Assembly (NCBI RefSeq): GCF_003112575.1
Contig: NZ_BEWC01000010.1
Coordinates: forward strand, 388,792-452,791
Length of the DNA: 64,000 nt
Source: Streptomyces ardesiacus
GTDB lineage: Bacteria; Actinomycetota; Actinomycetes; Streptomycetales; Streptomycetaceae
Reading direction: 5' to 3'
The notes below the pieces were generated by a model that saw only the letters and a list, made by a program, of their open reading frames with translations, was not told the DNA's origin and did not search any database. Both the position numbers and the translations under genes were made by a program. This document shows positions 50,511 to 63,568 of the stretch, piece by piece (position 1 is the first letter of the stretch; each line of letters begins with the position of its first letter).

Positions 50511-51974
50511 ATGGGACGCAACACGAGAAAACGCCGTATGCCGCTGGCCACCAGGATAGTTGCCGGGGCGGCGGCCCTGGCGGTCGGCGGGGGCGGGCTG
50601 GTCTGGGCCAACTTCTACGCTTCGGCGCACGAGGAGCACGGGCGCCACGACCGGACCAGGTCGGCCGCCGCGCAGGTGGCGACGATCGACTGCCCCGACG
50701 TCGGTCAGAAGATCCGCGACGTGCCGCACCGGGCGCGCGGCGAGGTGGACGGGGAACTGGCCGCGATGGACAGCCAGATCACCGACGCCTACCAGCGTCT
50801 GGCCACCACGCGCCGGGCGCAGGCCGGTGACGCGCAGTTCGTCCAGAACGCCATTCTGGGCCCGCTCAAGGACCGGCGGAAGGCGCTCATCGACCGGATC
50901 AAGCTCGAGATCAACCGGGCCGGCGGCAAGGCCGACGACAGCCTGGACGAGCTGGCCGCGTGCCAGGGCCGCCCCGCCGACCAGCAGAACGGCGGCGGGC
51001 AGAACGGCGGCGGCCAGGACCAGGGCGGCGACGACAACGGCAACGGTGTCGCGGGCCCGGTCGCCGAGGACTTCGTCGACATCAACGACGTCCCGCCGAA
51101 CTCCCGCGACAGCCGCAACGGCCTGGCCGCCGACGGCGACGGCGGCTCCACCGGCACCTTCACCACCGACTGCGGCGTCAACGAGAACAACCTGTTCAAC
51201 AGCGACAACCTGATCGCCGCCCCGGGTGTCGACAACGGCGCCCACCACACGCACGACTACGTCGGCAACCAGGACAACGACGCCTTCTCCAGCGACGAGG
51301 ACCTGGCGAACGCGGACACCACGTGCCAGAACCAGGGGGACAGGTCCACGTACTACTGGCCGGTGCTGCGTCTTCAGGACGGCACGGAGGAGTTCGACGC
51401 GAACGACCAGGGCGGTGGCGCCGAGGGCAACATCGGCAAGATCCTCAAGCCGGCCGAGGCCCGGATCAGGTTCGTCGGCAGCCGGCAGGGCGACGTGGTC
51501 GCGATGCCGAAGTTCCTGCGCGTCATCACCGGTGACGCCAAGTCCTTCACCAACGGCGACGCCAACGCCAACGCCTCCTGGAGCTGCTCCGGCTTCGAGG
51601 ACCGGCAGGTGACGGACAAGTACCCGCTGTGCCCCGACGGCAGCCAGGTGCTGCGCACGGTCAACTTCCAGAGCTGCTGGGACGGCCAGAACATCGACAG
51701 CGCCAACCACCGGGACCACATGGCCTTCGTCCAGGAGGACGGCTCCTGCCCGGACGGCTTCCGGGCCGTCCCCCAGCTGCAGATCCGCCTCGCGTACGAC
51801 ATCCCCGCGCCGACCGTGGAGAACGGCCAGGTGCGCGCCCCGTACGCCGTGGACAGCTTCCCGGAGCAGTTGCACAAGCCGATCACCGACCACAACGACT
51901 TCATCAACGTCATGGACGACGGCCTGATGAACAAGGTGGTCGACTGCATCAACCGCGGCGAGGACTGCCGATAG
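50511..51974 (+). CDS. Secreted DUF1996 protein
   Basis: 487 residues. A signal peptide or anchor (about 12-33, RIVAGAAALAVGGGGLVWAN) is followed by a helical region (about 55-150) and a Gln/Gly/Asn-rich linker (QNGGGQNGGGQDQGGDDNGN). The DUF1996 domain follows (about 200-480) with PGVDNGAHHTHDYVGN, CQNQGDRSTYYWPVLRL, FNLINDS-type His/Asp residues such as NHRDHMAF, and CINRGEDC at the end. DUF1996 occurs in fungal and actinobacterial secreted proteins; no activity is established. A GAGGAG ribosome site precedes the ATG. Confidence 0.88.
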   Translation: MGRNTRKRRMPLATRIVAGAAALAVGGGGLVWANFYASAHEEHGRHDRTRSAAAQVATIDCPDVGQKIRDVPHRARGEVDGELAAMDSQITDAYQRLATTRRAQAGDAQFVQNAILGPLKDRRKALIDRIKLEINRAGGKADDSLDELAACQGRPADQQNGGGQNGGGQDQGGDDNGNGVAGPVAEDFVDINDVPPNSRDSRNGLAADGDGGSTGTFTTDCGVNENNLFNSDNLIAAPGVDNGAHHTHDYVGNQDNDAFSSDEDLANADTTCQNQGDRSTYYWPVLRLQDGTEEFDANDQGGGAEGNIGKILKPAEARIRFVGSRQGDVVAMPKFLRVITGDAKSFTNGDANANASWSCSGFEDRQVTDKYPLCPDGSQVLRTVNFQSCWDGQNIDSANHRDHMAFVQEDGSCPDGFRAVPQLQIRLAYDIPAPTVENGQVRAPYAVDSFPEQLHKPITDHNDFINVMDDGLMNKVVDCINRGEDCR

Positions 51975-51997
51975 CGGTGCGGGCCCGGCAGCCGGAA

Positions 51998-52029
51998 GGG
52001 GCCGGTGGCGGATGTCCGCCGCCGGCCCC
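51998..52029. terminator. Bidirectional terminator after the DUF1996 gene
   Basis: GGGGCCGGTGGCGGA (51998-52012) and TCCGCCGCCGGCCCC (52015-52029) form a 15-bp stem with one T.G pair, between convergent genes. Confidence 0.8.
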
Positions 52030-52051
52030 CTGCGTGTCCGCGTACGCCCGG

Positions 52052-52474
52052 TCAGCCGCCGTGCCCGGCCGAGTGCCCGCCGCCGCCGTGCCGGACGCCC
52101 CGCTCCAGGGTTCCTCCGAGCCGGCCCCGCAGGTCCGCCACCACGTCCTCGTGGCCGACGGCGACCCACTTGCGGCCGACGAGGTAGTAACCGCCGTAGT
52201 CCTTCGCGGTGTTGATCCACTCGCGCTGGCCGCGGTCGGTGGCGAAGGTGGCGAGGACGTACTTCTCCTCGCCCGTCCCGCACAGGGCCTGGCGGACGGT
52301 GTCGGCGTCGGTCTGCAGGTCCGGGGCGCACCTGGCCTCGGCGGCCAGGTGTTCCAGGCTGCCGGTCGCCGTCTCGGGCACGGCGGCCCCGCCGCCCCCG
52401 TCGGCGCCGCAGCCGGTCAGCGCCAGGACCGCCGCCAGGGCGGCCGGCGCGAGCATCGGTCGGGTCAGCCTCAT
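52052..52474 (-). CDS. Small lipoprotein of unknown function
   Basis: 140 residues. The signal peptide ends in a lipobox (LALTGC, Cys about residue 22). The mature part has CAPDLQTDADTVRQALCGTG with two cysteines, DRGQREWINTAKDYGGYYLV and a Gly/His-rich tail (RHGGGGHSAGHGG) that could bind metal. No family is recognised. A GGAGGAA ribosome site precedes the ATG. Confidence 0.85.
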   Translation of the reverse strand: MRLTRPMLAPAALAAVLALTGCGADGGGGAAVPETATGSLEHLAAEARCAPDLQTDADTVRQALCGTGEEKYVLATFATDRGQREWINTAKDYGGYYLVGRKWVAVGHEDVVADLRGRLGGTLERGVRHGGGGHSAGHGG

Positions 52475-52609
52475 GTGTTCCTCCGGTCCGCCGGTGCGGC
52501 ACGCCGCACCGAGCCCCCGTGCGGGGCTCTCGTCATCGATACGGGCGCGGGACGCGAACTGCTCAGGAAGCCGGGTGCTCCCGTGCCGGGACCGTGCGAG
52601 AGTGACGGG

Positions 52610-53128
52610 GTGGACCAGGACTGGGAAGAGCGCGTGACGGCCGCCTGGGCGGCATTCGACGACTACGCCGAGGAGGACGCCGCCGACTTCCGTGCGGTCG
52701 TCGACGCCCTCGCCGACGAGTTGCCGCCGGACAGCCCCCTCGGCCTGTTCGAGCGGGCCTGCGCCTGGGACTCCACGGGCCACTCCGACCGGGCGGTGCC
52801 GCTGTACCGCGAGGCGCTGGAACGCGGGCTCGGCGAGATCAGCCCGTACAAGGGGCGCCGGGCGAAGATCCAGCTCTCCAGTTCCCTGCGCAACACCGGG
52901 CACCCGGAGGAGGGCGTGAAGCTGCTCTCGCCGGAACTGCTCGCGCCGTCGGACGAGTTGGACGACGCCGTGCGCGCCACGCTCGCGCTGTGCCTGTCGA
53001 GCATGGGCCGCGACCGCGAGGGCCTGTCCCTGGTGCTCGGGGCGCTGGCGCCCCATCTGCCCCGGTACCAGCGGTCGATGGCCGCCTACGCGCGGCTGCT
53101 CGTGGAGGAGGAGCCGGACGTCGGGTAG
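52610..53128 (+). CDS. TPR-like protein
   Basis: 172 residues, helical. TPR-like pairs are visible: LFERACAWDSTGHSDRAVPL with YREALERGLGEISPYKG, then IQLSSSLRNTGHPEEGVKLL and LALCLSSMGRDREGLSL. It is soluble and probably a protein-interaction module. The GTG at 52610 follows a GAGAGT hexamer with a 6-base gap, predicting a leaderless mRNA. Confidence 0.85.
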   Translation: MDQDWEERVTAAWAAFDDYAEEDAADFRAVVDALADELPPDSPLGLFERACAWDSTGHSDRAVPLYREALERGLGEISPYKGRRAKIQLSSSLRNTGHPEEGVKLLSPELLAPSDELDDAVRATLALCLSSMGRDREGLSLVLGALAPHLPRYQRSMAAYARLLVEEEPDVG

Positions 53129-53196
53129 CGCGTGGCGCACCCCCGCGCGGCGCGGCCCCACGGTGACCATCGTGCCGTTCGCTCGTTCTGCTGAAC

Positions 53197-55128
53197 GTGC
53201 AGCCACAGGATGTCGCCCCGCGCCCCGGACCGTCCTCCGCCTCGTCGGCCGATCCGGTCGTCGACGTCGAGCAGGCCGAGGCCGCGCTCGTCGAGCACTA
53301 CCCGCGCCTGGCCCGGCTGGCCTATCTGGTGCTGCCGCCGGGCCTCGGCCGGGGCCGCCGCGTCCTGACCGCGCACGCCCTCGCCCAGCGCGCCCTGCCC
53401 CGCGGCCGGACGACGGCACCCCTGATCCCGGCCCAGTCGACCGGCCGGGCGACCGACCCCGGGTACGCGCTGGTGCGGCTGCGGGTGGTGCGTACGGCGC
53501 TGGACGCGGGGCTGCCGCTGCGGCGGCGGGGGTGGCCCCGGCGGTCCCAGTTCCCGCCGCTGCTGCCCCGCGTGCGCGGCCTCAGGCTCTTCCCCCGCTC
53601 GGGCGGCGCCGACGAACTCGCCCTGGACCAGCGGCTGTCCGCGCTCTCCGCCCCCGGCCGGGCGGCGTACGTGCTGCGCGGTCTGGAGCGGCTGCCCGAC
53701 GACGCGGTGCGGCAGGTGCTGACGGCCGCCGGGGTGACCGACGCGGACGCCGCGCTGCGGGAGGCCGACGGGGTGCCGGGGCAGTACGAGCTGCTCGGCT
53801 CCCCCGAGTTCGACCCGTGCTCGTTGCAGGCCCGCCCGACCGATCTGCTGCGCCGGCGGCAGCACACGAAGGCCGCGCTGGTGGCCGGGGCGGCGCTGGT
53901 GGTGTGCGGGGCGCTGCTCGGGCTGCCCGGGGACGGCTGGGGGCCGGACGGTGCCGCCGCCCCGCCCTACGCGCGCAACCCCGCGGCCGAGGCCGCCCTC
54001 GACCCCGGCCGGCTCACCCGCGTCGCGCCCGCCGTGTGGGAGACGTCCGCGCGCACGGACTTCTCGGTGTGGCCGGCGCGCGGCGGCCTCACCGGCGACC
54101 GGGAACTGCTGCGCCGCGCCCTGGCCGTCTGGGCCCGGCCCGGCGAGGGCGTGGGGGTCTCCGCGACGCCGGGGACCCCGACGGGAGGTCCGGCCGGTCC
54201 GCCGCAGCTGCTGTACGCCGGGGACGTGGACAACGCGCGCGTGGTGATCCTGCACGACGGGCTGCGTCTGGTCCGGTACGCCGAGCCGAAGGACGGTTCC
54301 GCCGGTGCCGCCCTGGACTTCGCGCGGACCGACGGGGCCGGGCGGGCCACGGCGACTGCGGTGGTGCTGGGCCGGGCCGACGGCAACGTCCGCTATCTGA
54401 CGGCGCCCTGGGTGACGGGGGCGGAGGCGCGCGACCTGGCCGCGCCGGGCTCCGGACCCAGGGAGCTGACGCTCACCGACGGCGTCACCTCGCCGCTGGC
54501 CAGCCCCGTGCAGCAGCGGTCCGGCGCGTGCACGTCGTGGAACGTGCTGGAGCTGGCCGACGGTTCGGACACCCGGGTGGTGACCGACCTGGGCGAGCTG
54601 GTGCCGGCCCGGCTCACCACCGGGCGCCCCGGTTCCGCGAAGGACGCCTCGGGCGCGAAGGCGCGGGCCGCCTGGGCGCCGTACGCCTGCTCGCTGGGCA
54701 CGGTGCGCGGGCAGGGGGTGCGGTCGGTGAACGCCTGGGGGTTCGCGGCGCAGCCGCTGCCCGACGGGACGGGGTCGGGGGACTGGGTGTGCACCCGTGC
54801 CGACACCTGGCGCGGTGAAGGGGCCCGGGTACTGGCGCAGTTCCGGACACCGGGCGGGGCACAGGGCGCGGTGGCGGCGAAGGCGCAGGACGTGCCGGCC
54901 TGCGGCGAGCGCGACCCGCACGTGCTGGCCGGGGTGCTGTGGAAGTCGCAGGGCGGGCACTGGTACCTGCTCGCCGCGGGCGGTCCCGGCACGACGTCGG
55001 TCGAGGCCACCGGCGGCATCAGCGGCTCCGCCGACGGCAACCTGCTGACGGCGAAGGCCGAGCAGGGCGCGCGCGCCGAGCTGAAGGGCACGCTGGAGAA
55101 CGGGCGGACGATCGGCGGGCTGCACTAG
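53197..55128 (+). CDS. Membrane protein with N-terminal sigma-factor-like region and large extracytoplasmic domain
   Basis: 643 residues. The N-terminal part (about 20-215) resembles a worn-down ECF sigma factor: ALVEHYPRLARLAYLVLP like region 2, and LSALSAPGRAAYVLRGLERL with DDAVRQVLTAAGVTDADAAL like region 4, but the DNA-contact residues are not obvious. A membrane helix (about 225-245) follows, then a large outside domain (250-643) rich in Gly, Ala and Thr. No known family is recognised. GTG start. It may be a sensor, not a working sigma factor. Confidence 0.8.
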   Translation: MQPQDVAPRPGPSSASSADPVVDVEQAEAALVEHYPRLARLAYLVLPPGLGRGRRVLTAHALAQRALPRGRTTAPLIPAQSTGRATDPGYALVRLRVVRTALDAGLPLRRRGWPRRSQFPPLLPRVRGLRLFPRSGGADELALDQRLSALSAPGRAAYVLRGLERLPDDAVRQVLTAAGVTDADAALREADGVPGQYELLGSPEFDPCSLQARPTDLLRRRQHTKAALVAGAALVVCGALLGLPGDGWGPDGAAAPPYARNPAAEAALDPGRLTRVAPAVWETSARTDFSVWPARGGLTGDRELLRRALAVWARPGEGVGVSATPGTPTGGPAGPPQLLYAGDVDNARVVILHDGLRLVRYAEPKDGSAGAALDFARTDGAGRATATAVVLGRADGNVRYLTAPWVTGAEARDLAAPGSGPRELTLTDGVTSPLASPVQQRSGACTSWNVLELADGSDTRVVTDLGELVPARLTTGRPGSAKDASGAKARAAWAPYACSLGTVRGQGVRSVNAWGFAAQPLPDGTGSGDWVCTRADTWRGEGARVLAQFRTPGGAQGAVAAKAQDVPACGERDPHVLAGVLWKSQGGHWYLLAAGGPGTTSVEATGGISGSADGNLLTAKAEQGARAELKGTLENGRTIGGLH

Positions 55129-55180
55129 GGACCGCCCTTCCCGCTGGGTGACAGGGCTGCACCGGGGCCCCTCCCGCTAG

Positions 55181-55196
55181 TTGACACTGGCGTCAA
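55181..55196. promoter_or_regulatory. Palindromic operator ahead of the reductase-TetR genes
   Basis: TTGACACTGGCGTCAA has symmetric TTGAC and GTCAA arms. The half-site TGGCGTCAA recurs inverted as TTGACGCCA at 55242-55250, overlapping the start codon region. Two related sites around one promoter suggest a TetR-family repressor, probably the one encoded downstream. Confidence 0.6.
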
Positions 55197-55249
55197 CAAG
55201 TACCGGCCGAAGGGTTCCCCAGGGGGCTACCGGTCAGTACATTGACGCC

Positions 55250-56338
55250 ATGTCCAACAAGCCTGTCCCGTTCCCGGCACGGCTGCGGAAGCCGGTGCCC
55301 CTGCTCCTGGCGGCCGGTGCCGCCCTCGTCGTCGGCCGGGCGGTGCGGCGCCGGGCCTCCGGCGCACGGCCCGGGAGGGGGTCCGCCGCGCGGCCGCCGT
55401 CCTCGGGGCGCCCGGAGACCCGCCCGCTGACGCTGCTGGTGACCGCGCACGAGCGGCTGGCCGACGGGGTGGTGCTGTTGCGCCTGGAGGGCACCGGCCT
55501 GCCGCGCTGGGAGCCGGGCGCCCACCTGGACCTGGTGCTGCCCTCGGGTCTCGTACGGCAGTACTCGCTGTGCGGCGACCCGGAGGACACCTCGTCGTAC
55601 ACGGTGGCCGCGCGGCTGGTCGAGGACGGGCGGGGCGGCTCGCGCGAGGTGCACGAGCAGGTGCAGGAGGGGACGGAGCTGGAGGTGCGCGGTCCGCGCA
55701 ACCGTTTCCCGCTGGTCGAGGCGCCGGCCTACGCCTTCGTCGCCGGGGGCATCGGCATCACGCCCGTGCTGCCCATGCTGCGGGCGCTGCCGGAGGACGC
55801 GCGGTGGCGGCTGCTGTACGGCGGACGGACGCGGGCGTCGATGCCGTTCCTGGAGGAGGTCGAGAAGCTGGACCCGGAGGGCGGGAGGGTCACCGTGGTC
55901 GCCGAGGACGAGGAGGGGCGGCCGGAACTCGGCGCCTTCCTGGCGGACCTGCCCGAGGGTGCGGCCGTGTACTGCTGTGGCCCCGAGGGCCTGATGGCGG
56001 CCGTGGCGGAGCGCCTCCCCGAGGGCGCCGCCCTGCACCTGGAGCGGTTCGCGCCGCGTACGACGGCCGACGGGGACGGGGAGTTCGAGGTCGAGCTGCG
56101 CCGCAGCGGGCGCACACTGACGGTGCCCGCCGACTCCTCGGTGCTGGCCGCCGTGCGCGCGGAGCTGCCGAACACCCCGTACTCGTGCGAGCAGGGCTGG
56201 TGCGGGACGTGTCAGCAGAAGGTACTGGAGGGCGAGATCGACCACCGGGACGAGCTGCTGACCGACTCGGAGCGCGGTGACTCGATGCTGATCTGCGTGT
56301 CCCGGTGCCGCGGTACACGGCTCGTGCTCGACATGTGA
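55250..56338 (+). CDS. Phthalate-dioxygenase-reductase-like flavo-iron-sulfur oxidoreductase
   Basis: 362 residues. An N-terminal membrane-like helix (about 15-33) precedes a ferredoxin-NADP reductase module with HLDLVLPSGLVRQYSLCGDP, FAGGIGITPVLPMLRAL-like VAGGIGITPVLPML and the C-terminal [2Fe-2S] domain NTPYSCEQGWCGTCQQKV with a distal Cys in MLICVSRC. It passes electrons from NAD(P)H to an unknown oxygenase. A TACATT hexamer ends 6 bases before the ATG. It precedes a TetR gene that probably represses it. Confidence 0.9.
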   Translation: MSNKPVPFPARLRKPVPLLLAAGAALVVGRAVRRRASGARPGRGSAARPPSSGRPETRPLTLLVTAHERLADGVVLLRLEGTGLPRWEPGAHLDLVLPSGLVRQYSLCGDPEDTSSYTVAARLVEDGRGGSREVHEQVQEGTELEVRGPRNRFPLVEAPAYAFVAGGIGITPVLPMLRALPEDARWRLLYGGRTRASMPFLEEVEKLDPEGGRVTVVAEDEEGRPELGAFLADLPEGAAVYCCGPEGLMAAVAERLPEGAALHLERFAPRTTADGDGEFEVELRRSGRTLTVPADSSVLAAVRAELPNTPYSCEQGWCGTCQQKVLEGEIDHRDELLTDSERGDSMLICVSRCRGTRLVLDM

Positions 56339-56352
56339 ACACCGATGTCCGG

Positions 56353-56373
56353 TCCGGCCCGTTCGGGGCCGGA
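56353..56373. terminator. Short hairpin between reductase and TetR genes
   Basis: TCCGGCCC-GTTCG-GGGCCGGA, 8 bp stem with a 5-base loop, 15 bp after the reductase stop. The TetR gene then has its own -10-like TAAGGT at 56383-56388. Confidence 0.55.
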
Positions 56374-56394
56374 TTCGATCGGTAAGGTGTTCGT

Positions 56395-57087
56395 ATGACT
56401 ACCGGGGTACGCCGCAGGATGGGCGTCGAGGAGCGGCGGCAGCAGTTGATCGGCGTCGCGCTCGAGCTGTTCAGCCGCCGTTCGCCCGACGAGGTCTCCA
56501 TCGACGAGATAGCGTCGGCCGCGGGCATCTCCCGCCCCCTGGTCTACCACTACTTCCCCGGCAAACTCAGCCTGTACGAGGCCGCGTTGAAGCGCGCGTC
56601 GGACGACCTGGCGGCCCGGTTCGTGGAGCCGGGGCAGGGCCCGCTGGGGGCGCGGCTGCTGCGCGTGATGGGCCGCTACTTCGACTTCGTGGACGAGCAC
56701 GGCCCGGGTTTCTCCGCCCTGATGCGCGGCGGTCCGGCCGTGGGCTCGTCGACGGCCAACGCGCTCGTGGACTCCGTACGGCAGTCCGCGTATGTCCAGA
56801 TCCTTTCGCACCTGGACGTCACCGAGCCGCCCGCGCGCCTGGAACTGGTCGTCCGCTCCTGGATCTCGCTCGCCGAGTCGACGGCGCTGATCTGGCTGGA
56901 CGGACGCCGCATCCCGCGCGCCGAGCTGGAGGCGCAGCTCGTGCAGGACTTCGGTGCGCTGCTCGCGGTGGCCGCCGCCCACGACGAGGAGATGGCCGCC
57001 CTGCTGCGCCGCGTCACCGCCGACGAGCCGGCCGACGGTCCCTTCGGCGAGCTGGTGGGCCGGCTGCTCGCCCTGACCGCCCGGTGA
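56395..57087 (+). CDS. TetR-family transcriptional regulator
   Basis: 230 residues. The N-terminal helix-turn-helix (about 10-60) has RRQQLIGVALELFSRRSPDE and SIDEIASAAGISRPLVYHYF, the TetR signature. The C-terminal ligand domain is variable. A TAAGGT hexamer ends 6 bases before the ATG. The stop overlaps the next gene's start by 4 bp. It likely acts on the TTGAC-GTCAA palindrome upstream of the reductase gene. Confidence 0.93.
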   Translation: MTTGVRRRMGVEERRQQLIGVALELFSRRSPDEVSIDEIASAAGISRPLVYHYFPGKLSLYEAALKRASDDLAARFVEPGQGPLGARLLRVMGRYFDFVDEHGPGFSALMRGGPAVGSSTANALVDSVRQSAYVQILSHLDVTEPPARLELVVRSWISLAESTALIWLDGRRIPRAELEAQLVQDFGALLAVAAAHDEEMAALLRRVTADEPADGPFGELVGRLLALTAR

Positions 57088-57518
57088 GCGCCGAACGGAC
57101 GTGGGGCCTGGTCGTGGAGACGACCGTGGGCACCGGGGAGCGCAAGCACACCGAGGCCCAGGTGGTGACGCACGTCACCGGGTCCCGCCAGGAGGCGCTC
57201 GCGGAACTGGAGCGACGGGCCCGGAGCTACTCCCCCGCCCACCCCCTCAGTCCCCGGCGCCGTCGTCTGCTGCGGGTCGGCGACGGGTTCCTGCTCGTCG
57301 TGGACGGGGCCTGGCAGTCGTTCGTCACCCGGTTCACGGTGGCGGAACTGCTGGAGGACTCGGCGGCGCCGCACGTCCCCGCACCCGTGACCGAGGCGCC
57401 CCCGGAGCCGGTCGACGAGGCGTCCCCGCCCGCACCCGCCGCGCCGCCGCGGTCCGAGCTGGACGAGGACGGGGTGCCGGTCCGGCCGGCCTGGCTGGGC
57501 CGCCGCGACCTGACGTGA
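57084..57518 (+). CDS. Hypothetical protein, Pro-rich C-terminus
   Basis: 144 residues. The N-terminal 90 form a small alpha/beta domain (TWGLVVETTVGTGERKHTEA, RVGDGFLLVVDGAWQSFVTR). The rest is Pro/Ala-rich and disordered, ending DGVPVRPAWLGRRDLT. Its start overlaps the TetR stop (ATGA), so it is translationally coupled. I do not recognise the family. Confidence 0.82.
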   Translation: MSAERTWGLVVETTVGTGERKHTEAQVVTHVTGSRQEALAELERRARSYSPAHPLSPRRRRLLRVGDGFLLVVDGAWQSFVTRFTVAELLEDSAAPHVPAPVTEAPPEPVDEASPPAPAAPPRSELDEDGVPVRPAWLGRRDLT

Positions 57519-57528
57519 GGCCCGGGAC

Positions 57529-57888
57529 CTACGGGGTCTCGAACTTCCGGTAGGACGGGTCCAGGTCCCGGACCTCGGCGGAGACGTGCAGGGCGAGGCC
57601 GTCGCCCGGCTCGGCGTACTGCCGTACCAGTTCCAGCACGGCCTCGGTGAGGCGCGCCTTGGTCTCGTCGGTGCGGCCCGCGAGCAGCCCGAGCGTGACG
57701 TGCACGACGGCGTGCCCGTCGGTGTCCGGGCCGACCACCGTGTCCTCGGTGCGACGGAACTGCGTCTTGCACGCCGGCGGCTTCGCGGCCGCGATCTCGA
57801 CGACGGCCTCGTGCAGGGCCCGCGCGAAGGCGGGCCGGTCGAAGTCGCCGGCGAGCCGGTCGGAGTAGTCGACGGTGATCTGCGGCAT
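57529..57888 (-). CDS. 5-carboxymethyl-2-hydroxymuconate isomerase-like tautomerase
   Basis: 119 residues. Pro follows the initiator Met (MPQITVDYSDRL), the catalytic N-terminal proline of the tautomerase superfamily. Later stretches are CKTQFRRTEDTVVG and HVTLGLLAGRTDETKARLTE. The length matches the CHMI type. No aromatic catabolism genes are near, so its natural substrate is uncertain. A GGGAGGG ribosome site precedes the ATG. Confidence 0.85.
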   Translation of the reverse strand: MPQITVDYSDRLAGDFDRPAFARALHEAVVEIAAAKPPACKTQFRRTEDTVVGPDTDGHAVVHVTLGLLAGRTDETKARLTEAVLELVRQYAEPGDGLALHVSAEVRDLDPSYRKFETP

Positions 57889-57943
57889 GAGCCCTCCCGT
57901 TGCGTGAACAGCAGGGCTCACCCTAACCGCAGCCCCCCGGCCG

Positions 57944-63358
<5,415 letters not shown>

Positions 63359-63422
63359 AGGTGTGAGCTCCTTGCGAGTACGGCTCGTTCGGGTCCGACC
63401 CCGGCGTGACCGTAGCGCTGCC

Positions 63423-63445
63423 GCAAGTCTTGCGGCAAGACTTGC
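63423..63445 (-). promoter_or_regulatory. MalR/Reg1-type operator upstream of the amylase-pullulanase gene
   Basis: GCAAGTCTTG-cgg-CAAGACTTGC, a perfect 10+3+10 inverted repeat, with a further CTTGCGCAAG alongside. It lies 65 bp before the GTG. CTTGC-type repeats are the known target of the LacI-family maltose regulators that repress amylase genes in Streptomyces, so starch-induced and glucose-repressed expression is likely. Confidence 0.75.
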
Positions 63446-63505
63446 GCAAGTAACGGAAAGGATTTTCACAGGACTTGTCCGCGCAGCCCGGGACGGGCGG
63501 ACGTG

Positions 63506-63549
63506 CGAAGGGCCCGCCGCTCCCCGGTGGGGAAGGGGCGGGCCCTTCG
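63506..63549 (-). terminator. Terminator of the alpha-glucosidase gene
   Basis: CGAAGGGCCCGCC (63506-63518) and GGCGGGCCCTTCG (63537-63549) form a perfect 13-bp stem, 20 bp past the stop of the gene to the right (minus strand). Confidence 0.85.
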
Positions 63550-63568
63550 GCGCTCGCGTGACGGCAGG

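Noticed and set aside
53197..53830. Functional ECF sigma factor
   Set aside because: The region 2 and 4 similarities are weak, the usual promoter-contact residues are not visible, and it is fused to a membrane helix and outside domain.
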